A stretch of 19,708 nt of DNA, from positions 1 to 19,708 of the forward strand of contig CALGRC010000123.1 of the NCBI GenBank assembly GCA_937959315.1. Reading direction: 5' to 3'. The stretch is from an uncultured Clostridia bacterium (GTDB lineage Bacteria > Bacillota > Clostridia > UMGS1810). The position numbers were made by a program, and so were the translations under genes. The notes below the pieces were generated by a model. The model had not been told where the DNA came from, made no database searches, and was given only the letters and a program-made list of their open reading frames with translations. Numbering within the stretch: position 1 is the stretch's first letter; each line of letters starts with the position of its first letter. Of the stretch, positions 9,128-14,946 are shown piece by piece.

Positions 9128-9171
9128 AAAACGCCACGCGCTGTGCAAAAATACACAACGCCTGGCGTTTT
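9128..9171 (-). terminator. Terminator-like hairpin in the leader of the SLH protein gene
   Basis: AAAACGCCA (9128-9136) and TGGCGTTTT (9163-9171) pair perfectly, and the inner bases continue the stem with GCG/CGC and TGTG/CACA separated by single mismatches. On the minus strand it is followed by a T-rich run, as in an intrinsic terminator. It lies after the antiporter gene but also downstream of two consensus promoters and 47 bp before the SLH gene. It could therefore end antiporter transcripts, attenuate SLH-gene transcripts, or both. Confidence 0.7.
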
Positions 9172-9178
9172 GCTTACG

Positions 9179-9211
9179 CTATTTGATGATACACCATCTG
9201 CGAAAGGGCAT
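9179..9211 (-). CDS. Possible 10-codon leader ORF before the hairpin
   Basis: On the minus strand ATG at 9209-9211 opens MPFRRWCIIK and stops at TAG (9179-9181), just before the terminator-like hairpin. AGGATAGG, a passable ribosome binding site, lies directly upstream, close to the start. A short leader peptide followed by a terminator is the layout of translation-coupled attenuation. The ORF is very short and can easily be chance. Confidence 0.2.
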   Translation of the reverse strand: MPFRRWCIIK

Positions 9212-9222
9212 ACCTATCCTGT

Positions 9223-9274
9223 GTATGTATGTATGTATGTATGTATGTATGTATGTATGTATGTATGTATGTAT
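9223..9274. repeat. Tetranucleotide microsatellite (GTAT)13
   Basis: Thirteen uninterrupted copies of GTAT on the plus strand (ATAC on the minus strand). It lies between the antiporter gene and the SLH surface protein gene, inside the predicted transcribed leader of the latter. Pure tetranucleotide tracts of this length are rare in bacterial chromosomes and are prone to copy-number change by slipped-strand replication. Confidence 0.98.
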
Positions 9275-9279
9275 GCAGG

Positions 9280-9308
9280 ATTATCGCGCAAATTCATTCG
9301 TTTGTCAA
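9280..9308 (-). promoter_or_regulatory. Proximal promoter P2 of the SLH protein gene
   Basis: On the minus strand TTGACA (9303-9308) and GATAAT (9280-9285) are separated by 17 bp. The predicted start, 6-7 nt further on, falls at 9273-9274, the very first base of the microsatellite. The leader to the SLH start codon would be about 193 nt. Confidence 0.75.
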
Positions 9309-9335
9309 CCCCTTACTGCACAAAGATACATAGAT

Positions 9336-9364
9336 ATTATATTACCAAAACCTGCTCATGTCAA
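9336..9364 (-). promoter_or_regulatory. Distal promoter P1 of the SLH protein gene
   Basis: On the minus strand TTGACA (9359-9364) and TATAAT (9336-9341) are separated by exactly 17 bp, a perfect consensus, starting only 14 bp beyond the antiporter stop codon. It lies 56 bp upstream of P2. Transcripts would begin near 9330 and run through P2, the microsatellite and the hairpin. Confidence 0.85.
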
Positions 9365-9378
9365 GTTTTCAGGGGTTT

Positions 9379-10971
9379 TTATTGGCTAATGACAAAAATA
9401 TCATGCTCCTGCGCCACCAGCCGTCCATTTGGAATCCAAACCTGCCCGTCCCGCTTGATCGCAACTATCAATTTTTCTTCTTCTAAATGCAGTTCTCTGA
9501 GCGGTTTCCCTAGCCATTCACTATCCTTATCTACCACAACTTCTGTCAGTACGCCATCAATGGTATCCTCTACCGACAGTGCGCTTAAAATCACTACATC
9601 ACCCGGCAATACCCGTGTATTCCCTTTTGGAATTACCCTCTGTTTTCCACGCAAAATGAGCACCAGCAGAAGTCCGGGCGCTACCGCCAAATCCTTTACC
9701 CGCTGCTTTGCCCACGGATGCCCGGCATTCACCAGCAGCTTGACAAACTGGACGGGGACTTCTTCCGAATAATCGCTAAATGTTTTCATAATGTTGCAGG
9801 AATCGTCAATCATCCCCAGCTTTTTGGAAACAAACGGGATCATTGTCCCCTGTATGCTGATAGAAAACAATACGATAAAAAAGACCATGTGGAAAACGTC
9901 GTGTTTCATGTATGCCGGATGCACAGTTGCAACAATGGCAAATACAATGGAAGCCGCGCCGCGCAATCCCGCCCAAGATATCAAAAGCTGCTGGCGGAAC
10001 GGGCAGCGGAAAGGTGTTAAAATGGCAAAAACCGAGACTGGCCGCGCAACTACTGTCAAAAACACCGCAATGGCCAATGCCGGCAAGGCAACCTTCGGAA
10101 GCTGAGACGGGAAAGACAAAAGCCCCAACAGGAAAAAAATTAAAATCTGCATCAAACCAGTCATGCCATCAAAAAAATGCACCATGGCTTTTTTGCTTTG
10201 GAACTTGCTGTTTCCCATGATAATACCCGTAATGTACACACTCAAATATCCATTCCCGCCAAGCAGCGAGGCGCCAGCGTAGGAGAGCAGCGCCATGGTA
10301 AACACAAAAATAGTGGTCATCCCATCTTTTGCATCCTTCATACGTGACAGCGCAAAAACAGAAACAATCGCCGTCAATACGCCAACAAAAGCGCCAAAAA
10401 TCACCTGTGCAAACACCATATAGACAAACTGCCAAGTCTGTCCCTCGCCATTCATAATGGATAATACAACAATTGTCAGCATATAGGAAAACGGATCATT
10501 GCTGCCGCTTTCCAGCTCCAGCATTGGTGCTGTATTGTCCTTTAAATTGAGACGTTTGGAACGTAAAATGGAAAAAACCGAAGCTGCATCGGTAGAGCTG
10601 ACGACTGCACCAATCAACATACTTTCCCAAAATGCAATCTGTAGCACATAATAACAAAACAGTCCGGTACAAGCAGCAGTTAACAATACGCCTGCCGTAG
10701 AAAGCAAAGCAGCTTTGCCAACAACCGGCTGCGCGCTTTTCCAATTGGTACCAAACCCGCCGTAAAACATAATAAAAATCAGTGCAAACGAACAGATTTG
10801 CTCTGCCATTTTATAATTGTCAAATTGGATTTTAAAAAGCCCATCCGAACCAAACAACATACCCAAGACAATAAATGCAAGAAGCATGGGAATCCCCAGC
10901 TTATGAGACACCTTACTTAAAAATAAACAAACCAATAAAACAACTGCCGCCAGCAAAATATACCCTTCCAT
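9379..10971 (-). CDS. Potassium/proton antiporter, CPA1 family, with RCK_C modules (530 aa)
   Basis: Inner-membrane cation/proton exchanger. About 12 hydrophobic segments fill residues 1-395. The conserved SSTDAASVFSILR (125-137) and ESGSNDPFSYM (154-164, Asn158-Asp159) are the ion-translocation motifs of the NhaP/CPA1 type. Residues about 404-466 and 476-530 look like two tandem RCK_C (TrkA_C) regulatory modules, as in NhaP2/CvrA-like and CpaA-like proteins; RCK_C domains in related staphylococcal transporters bind cyclic di-AMP, so similar control is possible but inferred. I start at the ATG at 10971 because GGAGG lies 5 nt upstream and the family begins with this hydrophobic helix; the open frame reaches 11058, but the extra 29 residues are not hydrophobic and lack a convincing ribosome binding site. 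Potassium as substrate is inferred from the family. Confidence 0.92.
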   Translation of the reverse strand: MEGYILLAAVVLLVCLFLSKVSHKLGIPMLLAFIVLGMLFGSDGLFKIQFDNYKMAEQICSFALIFIMFYGGFGTNWKSAQPVVGKAALLSTAGVLLTAACTGLFCYYVLQIAFWESMLIGAVVSSTDAASVFSILRSKRLNLKDNTAPMLELESGSNDPFSYMLTIVVLSIMNGEGQTWQFVYMVFAQVIFGAFVGVLTAIVSVFALSRMKDAKDGMTTIFVFTMALLSYAGASLLGGNGYLSVYITGIIMGNSKFQSKKAMVHFFDGMTGLMQILIFFLLGLLSFPSQLPKVALPALAIAVFLTVVARPVSVFAILTPFRCPFRQQLLISWAGLRGAASIVFAIVATVHPAYMKHDVFHMVFFIVLFSISIQGTMIPFVSKKLGMIDDSCNIMKTFSDYSEEVPVQFVKLLVNAGHPWAKQRVKDLAVAPGLLLVLILRGKQRVIPKGNTRVLPGDVVILSALSVEDTIDGVLTEVVVDKDSEWLGKPLRELHLEEEKLIVAIKRDGQVWIPNGRLVAQEHDIFVISQ

Positions 10972-11038
10972 CCGCACCTCCACATGTTTCCAAGCCGTAC
11001 AACCAATCACACAGGACGCAAAACGTCTTGTCATATGT

Positions 11039-11149
11039 GCGGAATATGGCATTGGCAAATGCCTTTTTAGAATAAGCCATCATACATTTTGCATCCTGAT
11101 AAAACAGCTTCCCCGGCAAAGATCAAACATACGCCTGCCGGCGTCCGTT
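11039..11149 (-). promoter_or_regulatory. Structured leader of the antiporter mRNA (possible regulatory RNA)
   Basis: The predicted leader is about 178 nt. On the minus strand it holds GATAAAAC (11147-11154, partly upstream of the start) pairing with GTTTTATC (11098-11105), an inner CCGGCA with TGCCGG pairing, an alternative hairpin ACGCC-GGCA-GGCGT that excludes the inner pairing, and a further hairpin GGCATT-TGCC-AATGCC near 11048-11063. It does not match the ydaO (cyclic di-AMP) or other riboswitch consensus that I can recall. Confidence 0.35.
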
Positions 11150-11155
11150 TTATCC

Positions 11156-11184
11156 ATACTAACATATTGGATATCCTATGTCAA
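11156..11184 (-). promoter_or_regulatory. Promoter of the antiporter gene
   Basis: On the minus strand TTGACA (11179-11184) and TAGTAT (11156-11161) are 17 bp apart. Transcription should start near 11149, leaving a long leader before the start codon at 10971. Confidence 0.75.
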
Positions 11185-11217
11185 GGCATGGGGCAAAGCT
11201 ACCTCTATCAAGCCAGT

Positions 11218-11253
11218 AAAAAACCGGCGCCCCAGTTTTAAAACTGGGGCGCC
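11218..11253 (-). terminator. Intrinsic terminator of the tRNA-Thr gene
   Basis: A perfect 28-bp palindrome (11226-11253, arms GGCGCCCCAGTTTT and its complement) is followed on the minus strand by GG and six T (11218-11223). It lies 17 bp past the 3' end of the tRNA and insulates the antiporter promoter downstream. Confidence 0.93.
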
Positions 11254-11270
11254 GCCTGCAAACATGAATA

Positions 11271-11343
11271 AGCTACCGATCCGATTCGAACGGACGACCT
11301 GCTCATTACGAGTGAGCTGCTCTACCAGCTGAGCCACGGTAGC
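11271..11343 (-). tRNA. tRNA-Thr (anticodon CGU)
   Basis: On the minus strand the acceptor arms GCTACCG and CGGTAGC pair perfectly, the D-loop has AGCTGGTAGAGC, the T-arm has GTTCGAATC, and the anticodon stem GCTCA/TGAGC closes the 7-nt loop CTCGTAA, whose centre CGT reads the threonine codon ACG. The 73 nt end with discriminator T and no encoded CCA. It is a single tRNA transcribed from its own promoter. Confidence 0.97.
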
Positions 11344-11365
11344 AAATCTCCTACATACTCAAATT

Positions 11366-11394
11366 ATTATACTAAAAATATAGTATGAAGTCAA
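11366..11394 (-). promoter_or_regulatory. Promoter of the tRNA-Thr gene
   Basis: On the minus strand TTGACT (11389-11394) and TATAAT (11366-11371) are 17 bp apart, about 23 bp before the mature 5' end. The spacer and -10 include an inverted repeat ATACTA/TAGTAT (11369-11386). Confidence 0.85.
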
Positions 11395-11437
11395 GGGCGT
11401 TTTTGCAAAAACCTCAAAATTTTCAGCGCACTCTGCC

Positions 11438-11466
11438 GTATAATTCCACACAAATCGGGAACTGTA
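11438..11466 (+). promoter_or_regulatory. Candidate forespore (sigma-F/sigma-G) promoter of gpr
   Basis: GTATA (11438-11442) followed after 14 bp by GGGAACTGTA (11457-11466) resembles the sigma-F/sigma-G class (GYWTA and GGNRANAHTR), with two mismatches in the -10 region. Position, about 30 bp before the gpr start, fits. In Bacillus subtilis gpr is under sigma-F and sigma-G, so the candidate fits the known biology. Confidence 0.45.
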
Positions 11467-11497
11467 TAAAAAACAGCGTTTGAAAGGTGGAATCCCT

Positions 11498-12475
11498 ATG
11501 TTCAGCGTCCGCACAGATCTCGCCATAGAAGCGGCGGCCCTATACAATAAAACGAAACAGGAAACCAGCAAACTGGACGGTGTGGCTGTAAAAACAACGC
11601 AGGAAAATACCATTACCATCACCCGGGTTGAAGTCACCAACCAAGCTGGCGCAAAGGCCGTCGGCAAACCCATTGGCACCTATATCACCATCGAATCGCC
11701 CAATTTACGGGAAAATGATGAAGAAGCTTTTGAACAGACCGGCATACTGCTATCACGGGAACTTAAAACCGTACTGCATCTCAAAAAAAACTCGACCGTA
11801 CTGGTGGTCGGGCTGGGGAACCGTGATGTTACGCCTGACGCCTTAGGCCCAAAGGTAGTCGCCAACCTGTTGGTCACCCGCCATTTATTTGAGTATATTC
11901 CAGACAAACTGGATGAAAACCTGCGCCCCATGTGTGCAGTATCGCCCGGCGTACTGGGGACGACCGGCATTGAAACCAGCGAAATGATAAAAGGGATTAC
12001 CGACAAAGTAAAACCCGATGTCATCATCGCCATTGACGCTCTGGCCTCCCGCAAAACCGACCGCATCAGCACCACCATCCAAATTGCCGACACTGGTATC
12101 ACGCCGGGTTCCGGCATTGGAAATAAACGCAAAGGGCTCAACCAAGACTATCTTGGCGTACCCGTCATTGCAGTCGGCGTCCCTACCGTAGTAGACGCAG
12201 CCACTGTTGCCAACGATGCAATTGAATTGCTGATTGCAAATATCAACGCCCATGCAAGCGAAGGTTCCGCCATCAAAAAACTGGCGAGCGGATTCGACAT
12301 GGAACACCGGTATCCCTTAATCAAAGAAGTACTGTCCCCCTATGTCGGCGATCTCATTGTCACTCCAAAGGAAGTGGATGGCATTATCGAAGAAGTTTCT
12401 AAAGTCATTGCAAACGGGATTAACGATGCTGTCTTAGGCCAATCCCCGCTGGAAGCAACCCAAAAACCAGTTTGA
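11498..12475 (+). CDS. gpr: GPR endopeptidase, spore germination protease (325 aa)
   Basis: Degrades the small acid-soluble spore proteins during germination; made in the forespore as a zymogen that processes itself. The product starts MFSVRTDLAIEAA, the conserved propeptide region that matches the target-site logic of the family (acidic/hydrophobic/Glu). The essential aspartates are recognisable: Asp114 in GLGNRDVTPDALGP and Asp180 in IIAIDALASR, 66 residues apart like Asp127 and Asp193 of the Bacillus megaterium enzyme. GVLGTTGIET and TGITPGSGIGNKRKGL are further signature motifs. The ATG at 11498 is chosen over an upstream TTG (11480) because AAGGTGG precedes it at the right distance. spoIIP follows in the same orientation after 81 bp, the Bacillus subtilis order, but with its own promoter. 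Confidence 0.97.
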   Translation: MFSVRTDLAIEAAALYNKTKQETSKLDGVAVKTTQENTITITRVEVTNQAGAKAVGKPIGTYITIESPNLRENDEEAFEQTGILLSRELKTVLHLKKNSTVLVVGLGNRDVTPDALGPKVVANLLVTRHLFEYIPDKLDENLRPMCAVSPGVLGTTGIETSEMIKGITDKVKPDVIIAIDALASRKTDRISTTIQIADTGITPGSGIGNKRKGLNQDYLGVPVIAVGVPTVVDAATVANDAIELLIANINAHASEGSAIKKLASGFDMEHRYPLIKEVLSPYVGDLIVTPKEVDGIIEEVSKVIANGINDAVLGQSPLEATQKPV

Positions 12476-12484
12476 CTATGCCGG

Positions 12485-12513
12485 TCATAATTGATCGATG
12501 CGTCACATACAAT
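12485..12513 (+). promoter_or_regulatory. Sigma-E promoter of spoIIP
   Basis: TCATAAT (12485-12491), a 14-bp spacer and CATACAAT (12506-12513) match the sigma-E consensus (KHATAHT, 13-14 bp, HATACAHT) at every position. Transcription would start near 12520, about 37 nt before the spoIIP start. This is the sigma factor that controls spoIIP in Bacillus subtilis, and it also rules out an in-frame ATG at 12491 as the start. Confidence 0.85.
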
Positions 12514-12556
12514 AGCAGTATCCATATTATCAATTGATACAAACGAGGGTGCTGCT

Positions 12557-13777
12557 GTGAAAAGAAAAATGCGAAACAAACGGTTTAACGCGATTGTCAT
12601 TCGGAAACAGACTTTTTTGGCGGGGGCATACTGCGCTGCCGCCATCTTTTTTTTATGTGTCTTGGCCGCACACATGCGGCCGGGTAGCATGGAATTGCCA
12701 ACCGCGCTGCTCCAGCGCAGCCTTTGCGCTGCCGTCCCTTACGTACAGGCGGTTGACCGGCAAGCTAACCAACAGCAATGGCAGGCGCAGCAGGAGGCGT
12801 TCCGCGAAAACACTACATTGTTCCTGTGCGGCATTGACCTTTCCAAGCCGTATACCATGCTAGCCAATGCGATTCCCTATTTTCAGCAGTTCATCACAGA
12901 AAATCCCACACTGGCCTTTGCAAAAGCGGCGCCCGAACCAGAACAGGCAGCATTTAACGCCGAAAACGCCGACACAACACAAACCCAGGAACCTGCGCCG
13001 CCGCAAGAAGAACAACCGCTGCCCATTGAAGATTCTAACAACCCCGCTTCTAATTTAAAACTAAAAAATGAAACTACCTATCAAATAGATACCCAAGCTC
13101 TGCTGGACGCCCCATTGTCTTTTCAACTCCAAGGGGAAGGGCCGCATGTGCTCATTGTACATACGCACGCTTCGGAATCCTATACGCCAACCGACCAAAA
13201 CAACTACCTGCCCAGCGACCCCAGCCGGACAGAGGATACCAACTTTAATGTCGTCCGCGTTGGCGATGAACTGGAACAAGAACTGAAAAAACGGAATGTT
13301 AAAGTGATCCATGCACGGGATATCAACGACTATCCTTCCTATAATGACTCCTACAAAAAAACATTGGGGGTGATTGAATGGTACCTGCAAAATTACCCTT
13401 CTATCCAAATGGTATTTGACGTCCACCGTGACGCGGTGGTAAAGGCAGATGGGACGAAAATTAAATTTACCGCCGATGTGGGCGGGGAAAAAGTCGCACA
13501 GGTCATGCTGGTTTGCGGTACCAATCAGGGCGGCCTTCCTAACGACACCTGGCAGGAAAACCTGAAATTTGCCCTGAAACTGCAAAATACACTGGAAACC
13601 AATTACCCAGGGCTGGCACGTCCCCTAAACCTGCGCAAAGAACGGTTTAACATGCACGCGACAAAGGGTTCGGTCATCATGGAAGTAGGAACGCATGGCA
13701 ATACGCTGGAAGAAGCAACTGCTTCTATGAAATACATTGCAGAGGCAGTATCACAAACCCTAAAACCATATCAATAA
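12557..13777 (+). CDS. spoIIP: Stage II sporulation protein P (406 aa)
   Basis: Mother-cell peptidoglycan hydrolase (amidase and endopeptidase) that works with SpoIID and SpoIIM to thin the septum and drive engulfment. A transmembrane helix lies near residues 18-38, followed by a variable Pro/Glu/Gln-rich linker (about 125-170) and the SpoIIP catalytic domain from about residue 195: VLIVHTHASESYTP (His202/His204), RVGDELEQELKKRNVKVIH, MVFDVHRDA (His290) and a late EVGTHGNT motif with Glu and His. These are the conserved metal-site elements. The GTG at 12557 is used because GAGGG lies 7 nt upstream; an ATG at 12569 is a less likely alternative. Length matches the 401-residue Bacillus protein. 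A strong terminator begins at its stop codon. Confidence 0.95.
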   Translation: MKRKMRNKRFNAIVIRKQTFLAGAYCAAAIFFLCVLAAHMRPGSMELPTALLQRSLCAAVPYVQAVDRQANQQQWQAQQEAFRENTTLFLCGIDLSKPYTMLANAIPYFQQFITENPTLAFAKAAPEPEQAAFNAENADTTQTQEPAPPQEEQPLPIEDSNNPASNLKLKNETTYQIDTQALLDAPLSFQLQGEGPHVLIVHTHASESYTPTDQNNYLPSDPSRTEDTNFNVVRVGDELEQELKKRNVKVIHARDINDYPSYNDSYKKTLGVIEWYLQNYPSIQMVFDVHRDAVVKADGTKIKFTADVGGEKVAQVMLVCGTNQGGLPNDTWQENLKFALKLQNTLETNYPGLARPLNLRKERFNMHATKGSVIMEVGTHGNTLEEATASMKYIAEAVSQTLKPYQ

Positions 13778-13811
13778 GAAAACGCGGCACTTAAAAAGGC
13801 CGCGTTTTCTT
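13776..13811. terminator. Bidirectional terminator between spoIIP and the GH172 gene
   Basis: AAGAAAACGCGGC (13776-13788) and GCCGCGTTTTCTT (13799-13811) form a perfect 13-bp stem with a 10-nt loop. The A-rich outer left arm and T-rich outer right arm let it work for both spoIIP (ending 13777) and the convergent gene ending at 13823. Confidence 0.92.
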
Positions 13812-13822
13812 ATTTGTTTCGT

Positions 13823-14899
13823 TTATATCACATCCAAATCGTCTGCCTCCGGCAGCTTTGGAAACGGCGCTGCCGGCAATGTCTGGTACCAATATGCCAC
13901 AGACGCGATATCATCCTGCAGCGGCAGGTACTTCCACTTTTTGCGCCACCCCAACGCCTGGATGGTCACCTTCAAATCCTGTTCAAACCGCACCGGGTCC
14001 ATAATATGCCACCGATAAAGCGAAAACCGCTGCTGCGACCGGTATGTGCCGTCTGGACGTACTACCTTGGGCATACCGGCATACGGCGTGTTAAACTCGG
14101 TATACTGCCCGCCCACATCGAAATTATACGAACCGCAAAAATAATCCTCCGTGCCCGTGCCGCAGATGGTGGGGAATTCCTTGTCGCCATCCATGTAAAA
14201 TTTGATTTCCCCTTCCCCCCACCAGCCGGTATTATTCACGCCCCAGGCCATATAAGTGCCCACATAGTGCCCCCGGCCATTTACGCCGTCTAAAATGGTA
14301 TATACCTCTTTATACGGCAATGGATTGACCCGGCGGAACTGCGCATGGAAATACGCGCAGTCATCCGGCACTTCGGTTTCAGTATAGTCAATCTGATAAT
14401 ACAATGTCATCTGTTCATCATTGATATTTTCCATGGTGATTTTACAGGCCTTTCGGAAGGGCATTTCCCAATAGCAGTTAAAGGCGCTGCCGGGATTGAC
14501 GCATACCGGCAGCGACACCACCGGCGAAAAACCGCCCTCCTGCCAGCCGGAGGCAAAAAAGTCGCCCACCGGGCACTCCACCGACGGATTCTCGTTATCA
14601 TCCCAATAAATGCGCAAAATAGTCCGCCGCCAGGAACCCGTCGGCGTCATCCAAATGTGCTGGATGGCGCCAGAGCCCTTGATATCCGCAATGACCGCAG
14701 TTTCCCCTGGTTCTATACGGATATAGGGAGATATCTTCCATCCAACGCCAAGCCCTTCTGCACAGTCCAACCCCGGGCCGTCCTCCGACATGCCGCCCTT
14801 CCCTTTTTCACCTGTTGGATTTTCCGCGCTGATAGAACGGGTTTTGGCATTGGATAACCTGCACAAATTCCCCAAATTCATCCCCAAACCGTCAAACAT
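13823..14899 (-). CDS. DUF2961 / glycoside hydrolase family GH172 protein (358 aa)
   Basis: Cytoplasmic (no signal peptide) member of the DUF2961 family, now GH172, whose characterised members act on fructofuranose anhydrides or on mycobacterial D-arabinofuranan. The family core is clear: GAIQHIWMTP (78-87), RRTILRIYWDDNENPSVECPVGDFF split over 91-115, WWGEGEIKFYMDGD (226-239) and FPTICGTGTEDYF (242-254). The acidic residues in GEGE (229 or 231) and Glu251 in GTED are the likely catalytic pair by family analogy. RBS AAAGGGGA lies 8 nt before the ATG. It follows the fusion gene by 47 bp on the same strand with no terminator between, so the two are probably co-transcribed. The substrate is not deducible; a furanosidic sugar linkage is the family-based guess. 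Confidence 0.9.
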   Translation of the reverse strand: MFDGLGMNLGNLCRLSNAKTRSISAENPTGEKGKGGMSEDGPGLDCAEGLGVGWKISPYIRIEPGETAVIADIKGSGAIQHIWMTPTGSWRRTILRIYWDDNENPSVECPVGDFFASGWQEGGFSPVVSLPVCVNPGSAFNCYWEMPFRKACKITMENINDEQMTLYYQIDYTETEVPDDCAYFHAQFRRVNPLPYKEVYTILDGVNGRGHYVGTYMAWGVNNTGWWGEGEIKFYMDGDKEFPTICGTGTEDYFCGSYNFDVGGQYTEFNTPYAGMPKVVRPDGTYRSQQRFSLYRWHIMDPVRFEQDLKVTIQALGWRKKWKYLPLQDDIASVAYWYQTLPAAPFPKLPEADDLDVI

Positions 14900-14946
14900 A
14901 AAAACATTCCCCTTTTACGGCAACCACTGCCAAAGCATCTGGGCAT

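Noticed and set aside
9114..9772. Plus-strand ORFs that translate the microsatellite as MYVC repeats
   Set aside because: They run antisense to the antiporter gene end and through an intergenic leader, have no ribosome binding site, and their repetitive part is simply the (GTAT)13 tract.
10972..11119. Leader ORF or longer start for the antiporter
   Set aside because: The extra residues are not part of the family and lack a good ribosome binding site; the ATG at 10971 has GGAGG.
11271..11343. tRNA-Thr as an integration site for a mobile element
   Set aside because: No integrase, no direct repeat of the tRNA 3' end elsewhere in the window, and ordinary housekeeping genes on both sides.
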